From Pyrrhosoma nymphula (Eukaryota > Arthropoda > Insecta > Odonata > Coenagrionidae), in NCBI GenBank assembly GCA_963573305.1, contig OY754335.1, positions 52,473,985-52,537,984 on the forward strand: 64,000 nucleotides of DNA, written 5' to 3'. The position numbers were made by a program, and so were the translations under genes. Position 1 is the stretch's first letter; each line of letters starts with the position of its first letter. Positions 11,601 through 24,252 of this stretch are shown one piece after another. The notes beneath the pieces are model-generated. The model saw nothing but the letters and a program-made list of their open reading frames with translations, made no database searches and was not told the DNA's origin.

Positions 11601-12890
11601 TGACGTTAAAACACTTATGCTTGTATTTCCATTGAACATCTCAACAGATAGTGGCTCATTGAAGAAGGTAGATTACCCAGAATCACCGGATAGTTTTCAA
11701 ACCGGCAAGATCGATTAAATAGTTACGTAGCCATGACGGATACCTCTAGGAATTTTGAATGCGCTAGTAGAATAAAAATAAAATGATATTTTATCAATCA
11801 CAATTCTAAACGTCCAAATAAAACAGTTCTATTTCGTACATTCACTCACTAAGCCAGACTGACTGCATTAAGTCACGCTCCGACATACAAGCTAGGCTGC
11901 ATCAAATCATCCTACTGCAATTAAGGTATGTGCACGATATAATGCAGCATCTCAACAAGTTTTCGCAAATGATGTCGTTTTCTATTGGTTGCAATCACGC
12001 TGTAGGTATTATGTAACGGTATCAGTTTTGGAAACGTAACGAACGAACAAAGTCACATAAGATTGAGTTTTATGATGAGTGAATGTACTGACTCTTTTGA
12101 CTAAACAATTACGTCATAGAAAGTTAGAAATGATCCAACTAAAAATGTGCTATATATATTACAAAAAAGTCAAATTCGCATTCAATGGAAAAAATGAATG
12201 GCGTAGTACCTTAAAATATTATAATTCTGCATCTAACAGAAGTCCATTGATTTTGAAAAAAAACATAAAAATCGATAGCAAATGCCATTAAAGTTTGTCT
12301 TTTATTTAAGCAACGTTAAACGTCTTCTATGTTTAGAGAAAAAATCGGCCTGAAACATAAATGTCGAGTTAACCAGTGAAAACGCGTAAATAACTGCAAA
12401 TTTAAAAGCTAATAAAACTGTTACCTAAACGTAATCAATAATCTTATCGCACGCATGAAGTAAAAATCGTCTGACTCCGTCAGCAAGAATCCCAGGAAAA
12501 ATGTTTCATAGAAGGTCAAAGAAGGAAAAGGATTCAAATCTATGCAGCACACCCGGGAGTTAACATTATAAAAACATTTTTTAATACTTCTGTATATTAT
12601 CAAATATTTTATTAAGGATAGTATTAAGCTCCATTTAAATACTACTGACATAATTATGGAAAATTTCGTTGATTAGAAACAATAGTAGGCTAACCTATTG
12701 ATTTTAATAATGCCAATGCAGGCCATGGTGTGAACATCTTTCGTACAAAAAAGTACTTACTGACAACTTCCAAACGCAAACAAAAAATCGAACTATAATA
12801 ATAAATTAATAAAGACTAAATGGTTTTCTATCTCGACTAAAGAGCGAACATGACCGCTTAAAAATAAATACCAGCAGAATTAAGTAAAAA
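8670..12890. other. No gene or named repeat seen
   Basis: About 4 kb of AT-rich DNA. Open frames of 60-90 codons (for example plus 9060-9323, 9713-9901 and 9873-10100; minus 10446-10643 and 12421-12651) have no recognisable domains, no splice sites that I trust, and ordinary background composition. Confidence 0.5.
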
Positions 12891-12893
12891 ATT

Positions 12894-13454
12894 AAAAACA
12901 TTTAAGCATGCTTTTATAAAAAATAAAGTTTTATTAAAATATCTAAAAAACGAAATATCTTAACATTGTACTAGAAAAAGAAAAAATAATAGTTTCCCAA
13001 TTGAATGAATGTTTAGCCTAGTACTGTAAATAATTCAATTCAATCGAATGAAATTAGCCGCACAATGACAAGACCACAACGAAAAGCATGGGGCGCTCTT
13101 TCATATTCGATATCAACATAAATTCATTAAATATGAAGATTTTGCTATTCAATGGAATAAATAGCTTTACCATTTCAATACAATACATATATACAATTTC
13201 TAGAAAATCTTCAAATGAGTTAAAGTTATGGTGCGAAATATAAATGAGGTCCCCAATGCTTTTCGTTGTGGTCTTGTCATTGTGTGGGTAATTTCCTTGA
13301 ACTGAATTTAATTATTTCTAGTACTAGGCTAAACATTCATTCACTTGAGAAAATATTATTTTTTTTCTTTATAGTTCAATGTTAAGATATTCCTTTTTAA
13401 GATTTTTTAATAAAATATTAAGTTTTTAGAAAAGCACGCTTGAAAAATATTTTT
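12894..13454. mobile_element. 560-bp foldback element
   Basis: Imperfect inverted arms of about 200 bp. The left arm (12894-13100) carries CATTTAAGCATGCTTTT, AATGAATGTTTAGCC and CAATGACAAGACCACAACG. The right arm (13252-13454) carries the complements in reverse order. Weaker pairing continues into the loop around a shared GAAGATTTT motif. The arms look roughly 80% alike by eye. There is no open frame. It is probably a non-autonomous foldback or MITE-type element, superfamily unknown. Confidence 0.65.
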
Positions 13455-13639
13455 TTTTTCTTTTTTTTACTTTTTAGTCCAAGTTAATAAAATTTTAGTC
13501 CTAGTTTAAACATTTCTTCATACATTTTATTTACTAGGACTGTTTACTAGAGAACAATCACCAGGTTAAGGAATTGATTCGACGACTTTCTAATTGTTAC
13601 TCGGGATGAGATTCGGATGCTATACCACTATTCCTGCTC

Positions 13640-13922
13640 AAATTACAATATAGAAAGCGTATTTAATGACATTAGTATGATATAGTTATTAATGCAAGTA
13701 ACCATGGATCCATGAAAAAATGAGAAAAAGAAAAGCATGTAAAAATAAGCCGAGTTAAATTTACTGAAATATATTGAATCTATAGAAAATTATCGATAAT
13801 ATCAAAAATAGTACTGAAATATTCAATGTTCACCAGACTTACGGCACTATGCAAAATTTCATAATTTTATGGCGTCAAGAATTAAGTTAAATTAAGCTGA
13901 GTTAAAGTTATCAAAATATTTA
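13640..13922 (+). repeat. Direct repeat, copy A
   Basis: This segment carries GCAAGTAACCATGGATCCAT, then 'aaaagcatgta', 'aagccgagttaaattta', 'caccagacttacggcac' and 'aaaatatttatc'. The same order reappears at 14737-15145, and fragments recur near 15690 and 15890. Either a dispersed repeat or a local duplication. Confidence 0.7.
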
Positions 13923-14736
13923 TCATTCAACTGTGGCATTTTTTATACACCCCCACCACCTTCTTTCAAATTCCCCTCTTTGAACATGTTTCCCCTCTGC
14001 GGACTGTTTACCCTCCGGACTTAGCCGAAGGGCATGGCGCCAACGACGGCCAAAATGCCTACAACTCCAAAATGCAGCGACTCCTGCCAGCAACTTCTGC
14101 CACGACTTCTGCCACGCCTTTACCTCACCAGTTCCTGCATCGTTTATATAGCCCCTGAAGTGAGGAAGGATTCCAAAAATGCGGTCATTCTGACCAAGGC
14201 ACAAAGGCTGTGATCCTGTATTCTGCGACCGAAGCCAGAAATCAGTTCCTGTTGCTCCAATTGAAAACTTTCACCCCATCTATCACCCATCCCATTATTT
14301 ACTCCCCTTCAAGGCTACTAATCGCCTATATCCTAAGCAAACCCATTCCACCTCGTCCTTACCAACAAACCCCTCCTCAGCTGACTCACCCCTGAGAACG
14401 CTCTCTTTTGCAGTCGAGACGGCGACCGAGTAACGTCGTTGTGTGAACCTGCTGATTTTTAGTCAATTGTACTTAGAGAGAAGCTCAACCTCTCGTACTT
14501 GTACATCTTAATCATTTTCAGAGTGGAAACTCTCATAACGGTCGCCTGGCACTCGACCTTTTGGTAATTTTCTTGTAATTTGGTTGGTTTTGTGTGTGAA
14601 TTATATTGATAGTTCAGTTATTTATTGATAATACTGGTGTTTCGTTCAACTTCCTCATTTGTCTCACCCAAGCTTGGAAGGGTTCGTTTTTACGGGTATT
14701 ATCGGCGATAAAAACCATTTCCTTCTCCCAATAATC
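13923..14736. other. Spacer between direct repeats, no gene seen
   Basis: Moderately GC-rich at 13950-14400, with a minus open frame at 13923-14204 lacking known motifs and a short internal repeat (CTTCTGCCACGA/CTTCTGCCACGC) near 14095-14115. The 14450-14720 part resembles an LTR-like or untranslated sequence, but no inverted TG..CA ends or primer-binding site were found. Confidence 0.35.
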
Positions 14737-15145
14737 AAATTACAATATAAAATCACAATATAGAAATCACAATAATCAAATCACAAAATAGAAAGGGTAT
14801 TTCATTACATTAGTATTATTTAGTTACAAATGCAAGTAACCATGGATCCATGAAAAAATGAGTTTAAGAAAAGCATGTACAAATAAGCCGAGTTAAATTT
14901 ATCGATTGTGGCGATACTTTGTGGAAATTGAAGATAGAATTGTACCGTATTATTGTAATTCAAGCAGAGTTAAATTTATTAAATTATATTGAATGTATAG
15001 AAAATATATCGATAATATTAAAAATAGCACTGAAATATTCTATTTACACCAGACTTACGGCACTATGCAAAATTTCATAATTTTATGGCGTCAAGAATTG
15101 AGTTAAATTAAGCTGAGTTAAAGTTATAAAAATATTTATCGATCG
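14737..15145 (+). repeat. Direct repeat, copy B with about 80-bp extra segment
   Basis: Same order of motifs as copy A. Relative to A it carries an extra segment of about 80 bp (roughly 14905-14980) bounded by two copies of GAGTTAAATTTA. A therefore looks like a deletion by recombination between those short repeats, or B has an insertion. Fragments of the same family occur at 15690-15735 and 15895-15945, each with a CCATGGA core. Confidence 0.7.
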
Positions 15146-15186
15146 ACTATTGAGTGTCGGCCAAGTTAACGCGAACGGGCTACACT

Positions 15187-15228
15187 ATAGCCACCAAGAA
15201 TACATGTATTCTAGGGAGTTGTGGCTAT
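15187..15228. other. Hairpin with nested palindrome
   Basis: ATAGCCAC (15187-15194) is complementary to GTGGCTAT (15221-15228). Between them sits a perfect 14-bp palindrome, GAATACATGTATTC. It could be the stem of a small element or a binding site. No neighbouring gene explains it. Confidence 0.5.
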
Positions 15229-15959
15229 ATCCTATACCTAATACATATAACACTGATTATTAAGACGTAGCCACGTAGAAAGTACTTACATTTAAGAACG
15301 AACTCTCTGCTAAAGTCTGCAAATACTCCGCCTTGAAGCAAAGAGAGCAATCAGTCGTCTCTGGCGAAGCTCTTCTTCTCAAGACAAGTTATCGCCCACA
15401 TTTTTCGAATAAAACGAACACCTTACTGCGCTGAGTGGTTCTAAACACTGGTTAGAGGCATGGCTGGAACGATTATGAGCTTCATGCGGTCCGAGGTGGT
15501 CAGAGGGAAGGAAAGTGATACCCGACAGGGTGAGGGGTCAGGTTTGCATTTGAAGGCAAATTTAGGGAAGAAGAGAACCATATAGAAAGTAAATAGAATA
15601 GGACAAAGGAGCGGGTGATGTCAACGGATTTAGGGAACTTGGGGAGTATTTAATCGAATGGTATCGAATGTATTAAGGTAAAATGAAGTGGCAACCATGG
15701 ATCCATTGCACTATGAAAAAACGAGTCAAAGAAAAGCACGAAATATTTTATCTATGAAAAAAATTCGCCAGGTTATGGACACGATGTGACGCCTCTCCGA
15801 TTGCTCCTTGTGACGAGAGTCGGATCCTTTATCAATATTATAACTCGAATCACAGTTCACGGTGAATGTAGTGGTGACCATGTAAAATGAAGTGGTACCA
15901 TGGACCCATGGAACAATGAATCCATGGAAAAGTGAGTAAAGAAAATATAACCCTCTAAC

Positions 15960-16940
15960 CTCTATTCTAGTCTATTATACTAGCTATCAATTATTATTAT
16001 TTAATTTTGAGATTTCCGTGGGAGTTTTCATTCATATTTTAAGGAACGCTTTCGGCATCCCTGGGTATTGTTATTTCTATAAAAATCAGCATATCACGTC
16101 CTCTGTCGGCCGCTTCGTGAGGAATGAATTGCAATAGCATGCACACGAAAGCTTTCTCTATCAAGAATTTATTGATTTTACCGTCAAACCTAGGATAATG
16201 AGGCATTAAACAAGCCTGCCTGACGAACAATAGCGAATGGTTAGAAAAAACTTAATTTACATGGGCTCACATTTTTAAATGGCTTCGGACGTTAACTCAC
16301 GACCAACAAGGTACCTCAGTATTAGCGTGGTTCTCAAGCAAACTCTCTTTAATCAAGTAAACGAGATATATTCTCCCATTCGATTCATCTTTCGCTACAA
16401 AAGTTTTTGTAAGTGAACGGCATTTGTACGGGTGTAGTGGATTCGTTCCACATTAAATTACTCGAGGTACTCGAATCCTTGATAATTTTCAGCTAGCTGT
16501 TTAATTTTGTACGCAATTCAACGCTTAAGAGTTATCATCTGACGACGCTAAAGAGTTGAAACCCTTTGTAACTAAATATTAAGTTGGTAAATAGCATAGA
16601 CTGATGTAATTAAACGTGAAAACCTTTAATTAACACAGGGTAATGAAGAATCTTGGGTTCACCAAATTAGGAGTTGAGCTCCACCCAAGCACGAGTTTAG
16701 CAGCATACTCACTTGATGAGGCCACTGTAGAGACGCGCGATTTGTCAAGCGAGTAGAAACATCTATACCAATAATACTGTAATGCCGTTTCTTTGAACGC
16801 GATAGACTCCCACGCCTCTTGATGGATTTGAACTAAATTTAGCAGACATTTTTTATAGGGCCTAGAGGGATTGATAGGCTATATTAGAAAGGCTCAAGAG
16901 CCCCAGCACTTTTTTATTCAAATTTTACTTCCATAAGGAT
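15960..16940. other. No gene seen
   Basis: AT-rich. A minus open frame at 16039-16230 is unrecognised. A TCGAATCC motif at about 16473 is not accompanied by a convincing A box. Confidence 0.45.
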
Positions 16941-16941
16941 G

Positions 16942-17189
16942 GGTTTAAACTGGAAAATTATTTCCGCAGGTTTCTTCAGCGAGAGCTCTAACGAAAGCTT
17001 TTTCATAAGTTAGTGCAGAGACAGATTGATTGCTGCTTATATTGGCAATTATCCGCTTCTGCCAGCGACTTGCTGAAACATTTGATATCGTAGTTCTCCA
17101 TGCGGACCTGCAGAACCGCTTATACGTGCAATTTACGTTAAAAGTCGCTTGCTGCAAGTAACTTGAGCAATGAACTTGCCAGTGTAACC
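16942..17189. mobile_element. MITE with ACTGGCAAG-type ends, copy 1
   Basis: The left end GGTTTAAACTGG and the right end CCAGTGTAACC form terminal inverted repeats. The subterminal region is rich in GCAAGT/ACTTGC units. A second copy in the opposite orientation lies at 62774-63002, with ends GGATACACTGG and CCAGTTTAAACC and related internal words (TTGCAG, GCAGAA, TTGCCAG). Non-autonomous, superfamily uncertain. No target duplication recognised. The minus open frame at 16945-17157 lies inside and is incidental. Confidence 0.65.
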
Positions 17190-20100
17190 TTTAGAAAAGC
17201 ATTGGATTAGGTGCAGAAGTTTCTCTGTTGCTTTTTTAAATTACTTGGACTGATGATGTAACCTTGAAATTTTTAGTTTCGGATGAAAAAAGGAAACGTT
17301 TTTTATTCTTGTATTCCATTTTCAAATGTCTCATTTCCCAAAAATTGATATTTTGGCTCCAATATCGTAAATGTTTTTCATCACTTTAAAAACATTAATG
17401 TTTTTTCTTGGAAACCGCAGCATAGGCTAGGAATGGGAACTTATAACAGAATTACAGCGAGATTTTAATTAGGGTTTTTGCTTCACCATAACCTCTCCAT
17501 GTATGGTTAATACATCTTTTGCATAGTACATGAATTTGAACTTCATTTTTGGAGGATTATTTTAATCCTAAGCATCAATTTTACATTTGAAATCGATTGA
17601 AATTCAACGAGCACCATATTTTAGTGAATTATATAGACGAATTAGGAGGTAGATTGTCTGTAGACCGTCTCTTATATCCATGCATTAAAGGGGACCAACA
17701 AATGGTACCCTAAGGAAAGATAGAACAGAGGCAAATCAAATCCGATAACATGCCTAACCAGGAAAACAGAGATGATATGTCAAGCAGGCACTACGCTTAA
17801 AACAGAGTAATTAGTTGAGGACTCGGTGGTGGTGGAAAGGAGTTAAATTTCCACATCACACATACTCCCAACCTTCATAGCCATTGGTCCATTCTAATCC
17901 GAATATCACGAATAACTTCATATTTCATCCCCATTTACCGTATCCTAAGCTCTTCATACCTCCTACACTCCGAAACAAGACACACGTGAACCTGAAATAA
18001 TTGGCAAAATACCTACATAGCTTTTTTTATAGAATAACCGGAAGATTCCGAGGGATAGCCATTTTGGATGGAAAATTTTTCACACTTCACTCTCGTAATT
18101 AAGTTGTCATCTACACACCAAACTGCCTGACTCTAGCAGAAATAAGTAATACGATTTGAACAAATAGGAGGATCATTCAGCATCCCCAACGATGCCTAAC
18201 TTCGGTGATCGAGGAGGAACTAGCGTCAACATCGTGGCAGGCTGTTGCTCTCCGTTCATGCATTCGAAGATTAAGTAGTAGTGAAACTTGGTGGCAGCCG
18301 CAAGCGCGTGTTAACGTTGGGGTAGTCTCAAAACTTCGATAAAATGAAGACAGAACTCAGCCATTTAGGGATACTTGTGTATTTAACAGAAGATAGCCAA
18401 AGCCCTTTCTCGCACGTTTCTCGCGCCAATGCGAGACGTCTGCTGAGGCGATATCGCAAGTAGAGGTATATATACAGGAACAAGCATCAAATAGTCCTTT
18501 ACAATTAGACGTCCCAAGTGGACGAACGTAGCAGTTGGAGATCGGATAGGTATCACTCCGCTCAACGCAGCATAAGGAATTCCATTCACTCAAAGCACTT
18601 TATCTTTCACGCGTGGCGTAACATGAGCGGAGTGGAGAGAACAGAGCATGGAAAGAAACGTAGACAATATAACTGCATTTAACCTAAGAGCATAGGAAAG
18701 TGTCATCAGCGCTTTTCACGACAGTTGTCATGATCCAAATAAGGCTGCATTAAAATAAACTGATTTTTTCTCAGATCATCGGAGAAGCCTATCTAAACAA
18801 TTGGATTGAGATCCACAGAGAGTAAGAAAGTTGATTTGAATAACAGACTGAACAAGTTTAAGTTCATAGAGAAGATTTCCGACCTTTGGAAATCTTGTAG
18901 TCAAACGGGAAGACTACTCAGTGCGTAGCCATTTCGAAGAAAATGGACTCTTTCACTGAAAAGGATCCCCTGCGCAACTGGCATCATGTTTCACCTCCAC
19001 TTATTTCCATCCATCTCCCAACTCATTATTTTTTTCTGTTTTCTATAAATAAATACCACTATATCATATTATTCTTGTTTTAAATCTATAGCTCAACCCA
19101 TTCTGCGTCAAATATTCACCCCTACCACTGAAAGGAAGATTCGTTAGATTAAGTTCTCTCGTTCATGCGACACCCATCCCCATAGCATTCTCTCTCAATC
19201 GTCCGTTCGACCCATCCCTTCCCACCCTTATTTTATCCTCCGCCAGCTACAGGTTTTTCCTGGGCTTCGCACGAGTCAATTGTATCCAGTGCGGCTTTTA
19301 CTAGGCCAGGGTTACCGAGGAAACGTGTCGCGACGCGTTTATGTGTCACGGACAACTGTGTCACGAGTTGTATGCTCCGTTCGAGCAGCTGTTAATTGGA
19401 AATGGCACTTTAAAAGCTTTGGTGCGACTGAATCAGCTACAAACTGTGAGCGAGCTCATCACAAAACCCTGCGACAGAAATGTAACGCACTTGTACAAAC
19501 TGATTACAAGTTTCGATGGCAGTTTCAATTAAAACTCCTTTCGCTGTTATTTACATTCCATCTTAATTAATGCCAAGGAATATGAAACAACCTGACGTTA
19601 TCTCTTCGAGTAAAACTTAAAGGAGCATTGTACCTCGAGTAAAACTTAAAAGGGCATTTTAACTGAGCTGTAATTCCGTAGCACTAGGAATAATAAAGCC
19701 TAGGCTAAATTTACCAAACGCAAGATTGCTCAAGCATATCTCTTGCTTGTGAAATTCATTTCCTATCTTTTCTATTTTCACTCTAAATGCTACTTTCACA
19801 GCATATTCTAAACATACAAAGATATAAATCTTCACTGAGGCCGCATGACATGATAAAGAGAGTAAAGGCTAAAAGTGAATTTTGGAAATCGATAACAATG
19901 AAACTCACCGTAATTACATTTCATTAATTCTACGTCCTTTTGCAAAATAGAAACGCGCATTCCATATCAATGTCCCCTTAATACTTTCCAAGTTAAACTT
20001 AATACACGACTTTGAGATGAAAATATGCGTTGGGAATCTTGAGACAAAAATGTTTAACCCTCAAAATTATTACTTATAGCTCAACCCCTTCTTTTTCACC

Positions 20101-20804
20101 AACAATGTATTGCTTTTTAACATTTAAAGTTAATGAAAATAAAAAAATCATTTTCACGGTACGACCTATCCTAAAATCTTTTCAATCAACCTTAAAGAGT
20201 TTTAAAGCTCAATTGTCTATGTTTTCTCATCATGTGGACAAATGTTAGCTAAATTTTATTTACTATCGGAATGAATAAAGTAAGAGTAATTCATGATGTT
20301 ATGACAACACTAAATAATATAATAAAGCTTTTCAAAATTCAAGGAAATTTCGGGTGGAGAAACCTTGAATACTTTGCATAGACCTTTTACTGGTGCATGT
20401 GTATCTGTAATTTTACTATGGCTTGAGAAAGAAAGCAAATACTTGCATAGCTATCCAGGCCTGTAAAGTACGATTCAAACACAACTCAAAACACATTGCG
20501 AATAAATCAAAGACATTCAGAGAAAAATTTGCCTTTTTGTCAATATCGCAAATTACAGGTTAAATGTAGCACCTCAAAATCTTACTGGATCAAGCTGAAA
20601 ATATGTATCGTACTTATATCATTACACATAAAGGAAAAATATAGAGTATATGACTGAAATTTTTCGAGATAAAACTCTACATCACTGTATAAGAACCCAC
20701 TTATATGTTAGTGTCGTCCTTTTTCAGTTCATTTCTCCATTCTTTTCGATTTATTATCCCCACATGAGAGGACTAAGAGTAAATATATAAACAATTGTAC
20801 ATAC
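17190..20804. other. No gene seen; small tandem duplication at 19606-19650
   Basis: AT-rich. TCGAGTAAAACTTAAA is tandemly repeated at about 19606 and 19635 (period 29 bp). Overlapping plus open frames at 19280-19570 and minus frames at 18357-18593 have no recognisable motifs. The 18170-18600 and 19260-19540 patches are less AT-rich and could hold decayed repeats. Confidence 0.4.
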
Positions 20805-20946
20805 CTTTCCTAGAATTGATTTCCAGGGTTTCATGTAAGCAAACAACTGCGCGATGGAGAGGATTGAGAAGCGGTTTCGACCAAAAAGCGCTACGATAGA
20901 ATTTATACCCAACGGGCGCTTCGGGCTCAAAAATCTCGCGATCAAG
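20805..20946 (-). CDS. Candidate internal exon, unrecognised
   Basis: On the minus strand a 142-nt block starts after an acceptor-like TTTATGCCCGTCAG and ends at a canonical donor, AAAG|GTATGT. The block has more CpG than its flanks. Two frames are open across it. One reads LDREIFEPEAPVGYKFYRSA and onward, and is open upstream as well; the other is Phe/Ile/Leu-rich. Paired splice-like sites, raised CpG and an open frame support an exon, but with two open frames and no recognised family the evidence is thin. The gene would be transcribed leftward, like the 4.9-kb exon. Confidence 0.25.
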
Positions 20947-21178
20947 CTGACGGGCATAAAGTAAGCCAACTTTTATTGGAATTTCTCTCCGCGATACGCG
21001 TCATGAAGGCTTAAGGCGGAAATCCCGGTGGAATGCATCAGAAAACAATAATTGATTCAGGTCCACATATAAAACAGAAAATTATACACCAACGTTAAAT
21101 ACATTTTGCTTTTAAATATTTCCTTTAAAAGGAGGTGCTGACATTAAAAATATTTTCTTCCCAGTCGAAATATTGTCG

Positions 21179-21220
21179 CACAATGGGCTGAAATCGAAAA
21201 AGGCTGGACAAAATTTAAAA
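21179..21220 (+). repeat. Left terminal inverted repeat with RSS-like layout
   Basis: Heptamer CACAATG (21179-21185), then a 22-nt spacer, then ACAAAATTT (21208-21216). The right end has the same layout with CCAAAATTC. The heptamer/spacer/A-rich-nonamer arrangement recalls Transib ends and RSSs. The nonamer match is only by eye. Confidence 0.6.
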
Positions 21221-22814
21221 TTTTGACTTCTTAATTGAAACCCCGTAGCATATCAGTTTGCATTTACAACATCCACGCTACAAAGAACCAAAACTATTTT
21301 AATTTTTGAGCCATTTTTTAGATCTGCAGAGCCCGTTAAAGTTGACAAAAAACTGTCAAAATCCTATGGAGCAGGTTTTTCGCGAAATCTCCTATATTCT
21401 CTTTACTCGTATGGCCATCTGAAAACAATTATGGTTATTTTAAAAGTATTAGTGATAAGTAGGCATATTTTAAAAAGACAATGCGCAGTCGTATTGGTTT
21501 AAAATTAATTGTTGCTGATAATTGTTAAACAATTAAAATGCCTTGTTTTTGCCTAATTTTCTTATCACCTTAACAAAAACTTTAGGAACGACACATAACG
21601 AAACTGAGATACTTATGCCACATAAAGTACAACATCTCTACCACGATCGTATAAAAAAAACATGCCCCAACTTTCCCCCGCTCCATTTTAGACTAAATAT
21701 GCATTATGAGGCTGGGCAACCGTCTGGCGCCGAAATCAGCGTAATGAATATTCTTATTTTGTCGCTACTAAACTGTACTCAGAATTTTATTCCTTTCTCT
21801 AAGACTTTGGACCAAGGACCAATGATAAGCTAAAAATATTTTATAGCATTAAGAAACACGAAGAATAGAGAACAAATATTATAGTACAAGAATAGGGAGA
21901 GAGAGTATTCTAATCTCCATGGTAAGAACCTTCGCGGCTCCTGGCAGGGCACTTAACAGCCTCATGAAGTAGGCATATGAAGCAGCAGCATGTTCTCTTG
22001 TATTCAACGAAATGTCGATCCTTCCCTGAAGCGGTCACTTCATCCTTCCAAAAGGACAAGTCACAATACTCATGTGCGAGCGTGGTCATACCTGGACCGA
22101 CCGTGGTAATTCTCGGTGGCCCTGAGACATTCCCCCAGCCTTTTGTCCCAAGTAAGATCCCTCACCCACACTCATGTTTTAGTTCCCTGAACAGCACTTT
22201 GCTTCATAAGACGACATTTAAAACTCCTAGAAGTTTTCTAAAGATGCCGCTAATAAGTTTATTACCCCTTCACAAGCAAATCGGTTAATGTGCCCCAGAG
22301 CATCGTTTCTCTCAGACACTTGTGTGTCCGGGTTCGCCAAAATAATTTGAGTGTTTTTCCTAAAATGTGCGTTTCCCATTGGTTTAGAAATTTTCCCTCC
22401 CACTCAATTTCGCGGAGTGATTCAGTCTTATTTTGCTGCTGAGAGTGGAAGTACTCAAGTGTTTTCGGCTCATTGACACGGAAACGAGGAGTTGTTAAGG
22501 AGTTAGCCATCTATCAGGAGAGTGCTAGAGAACAAAGACAGCGTGCTTCAGAGCAACATTGGATCTGGAAAGATGATGAATCCTGAAAAAGTTTCTCGCA
22601 AAGAAATTCATGACACTATGCTGACAGTTGCGGGACAGTCTTTTCAGTCAAAGGAATCAGCTACGCTACAATATCTGTGAGAAACATTTAAGATGGCAAT
22701 AGATTCCAATGAATACGAAGTATTGGCGCAGTTCACCGATAAATATTTTTTCAATCCATACTTTCGTCGTTGGGATGCCTGAAATAGGACAAATAGCATA
22801 TTTAAAAACATCAA

Positions 22815-23823
22815 GTGTGGCTGATGAACAATATAATTTTTCCTATTGATATATGTCAAAACCTTCCTGAAACTTCTGACTCGGGTAAGAACCGAATACA
22901 TGTTAAAGAGTTAAAATATTATTCTGAATCCTCCAAGTCATACAATTATTGCAATTCCATTCCCGTCTCAATCGCATGTTCTGGTGTGGGAAGACCGGAA
23001 AAGCCTTTTCAGGGATCTAGTGCCAGATCTAAGGGAAGGAAAACAACAGAATTGAGGGAGAAAACATCGACAGCGAAGTTATCGTTTGTCACAAGTATGA
23101 AGCTACGATCTGAAGGAGATGATGTGGCAGCCAAGATTATTACAGAGGTTACGACAACAACTCCAACGAGAGGGAAGCGGATGCTGTCAAAGTGGATATC
23201 AAAAGCTGCCCCTCAGAGGGAGTTGACGCCAGCGGAGGCTCTTTCATAAATCATAAATTATCACCTAACAAAACAACAGTACAAAACACTACGTCCAATT
23301 GACAAAAGGATCGGACACAGGTTATACCCTAGCTACGATAGAGTAAGATTTGAAAAGAGTGCAGCCTATCCAGATGGAATATCAATTGCAGAAACAAGTT
23401 GTGAGCTGGACCTTCAAGCCCTTTTCAATCATACGGCTCTCCACTGCTACCCGTTATGTAAATTTCTACCCTTGGAATTTCATGCCATCAACACTTCACA
23501 AGGTGCTACTTCATAGAGCATCAATTGTGAAGGCAGCAATTCTGCCAATTTGGCAACTCTCGAAGGACGCTCTGGAATCCAGGCACAAGGACAGCAAAAG
23601 GTTCAGGGTGTAGCACTCGAGGAAGTTGTCTAGGAAAGAATAATTCGAGGACACTTTCCGAAGATTGCTCCAAAGTTCAGATCCACTAATTTCAGCAAGA
23701 GAAATACCGGAAAACAAACGGAGAATGTCCACGGTGGTACGGAATCTTCTTCTGATAGAAGGGTCAACAGATTCAGAGGATAGTGATGATGTATACTCGG
23801 ACTCAGATGAAGAGATTTTGTGA
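22815..23823 (+). pseudogene. Broken RAG1/Transib-like transposase, catalytic core deleted
   Basis: The first frame runs from Met at 22815. It carries GRPEKPF (residues 59-65) followed by SARSKGRKTTELRE, a signature I associate with arthropod RAG1-like proteins. It reaches TAA 23247-23249, and the same frame then continues (LTKQQYKTLR, RLYPSYDRV, ELDLQALFNHTAL). Near 23450 the reading jumps to another frame giving YPWNFMPSTLHKVLLH, SIVKAAILP, LSKDALESRHKDSKRFR, a TAG at 23611, SRKLSRK, a TAA at 23641, LLQSSDPLISA and an acidic tail ending at TGA 23821-23823. In RAG1-family proteins the HK..xH, SE..E..NK and SDP blocks form the C-terminus. The long middle with the catalytic Asp residues is absent, and the Glu expected after Ser in the SE block is Lys. 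Family assignment rests on remembered motifs, not a search. Confidence 0.6.
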
Positions 23824-24252
23824 GGTAAATACTGATAAATTGTATAGATAAAGTATTCTTAAAAGCGCTTTCTTTCTTATTATTCAGAGTTGAATCAAAA
23901 TTCAACCCATCTATCACATTTTAAAGAAATTCTTATGCTAATTTTGTAAGTACATTCAGTAGTTTTTATATCAATATTTGTATCAATATCTGCATCGATA
24001 CACAAGCAGTTTGTGTCAAACATCGATATCCGCTAGTGAATAATATTTGTTTTTTTATGTTTAAAATATTCTCCTTCAAGGAAAAGAAATTTTAATTGAC
24101 TGTCCGTATGATTGCTAGGGAAGTGGATTTCATGGTTTCCGCCATTTTGTCTTAAAGTGATCCCTGACTAGTCTACGGGCTTGAATCATTGGATTTAAGT
24201 TTGATACCTAACCAGCATGAGTTTCATTGCTCCAGTTTAAAAAACATAGGAG

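Noticed and set aside
14400..14720. Solo LTR
   Set aside because: The style resembles an LTR but no TG..CA boundaries, target duplication, primer-binding site or polypurine tract could be defined.
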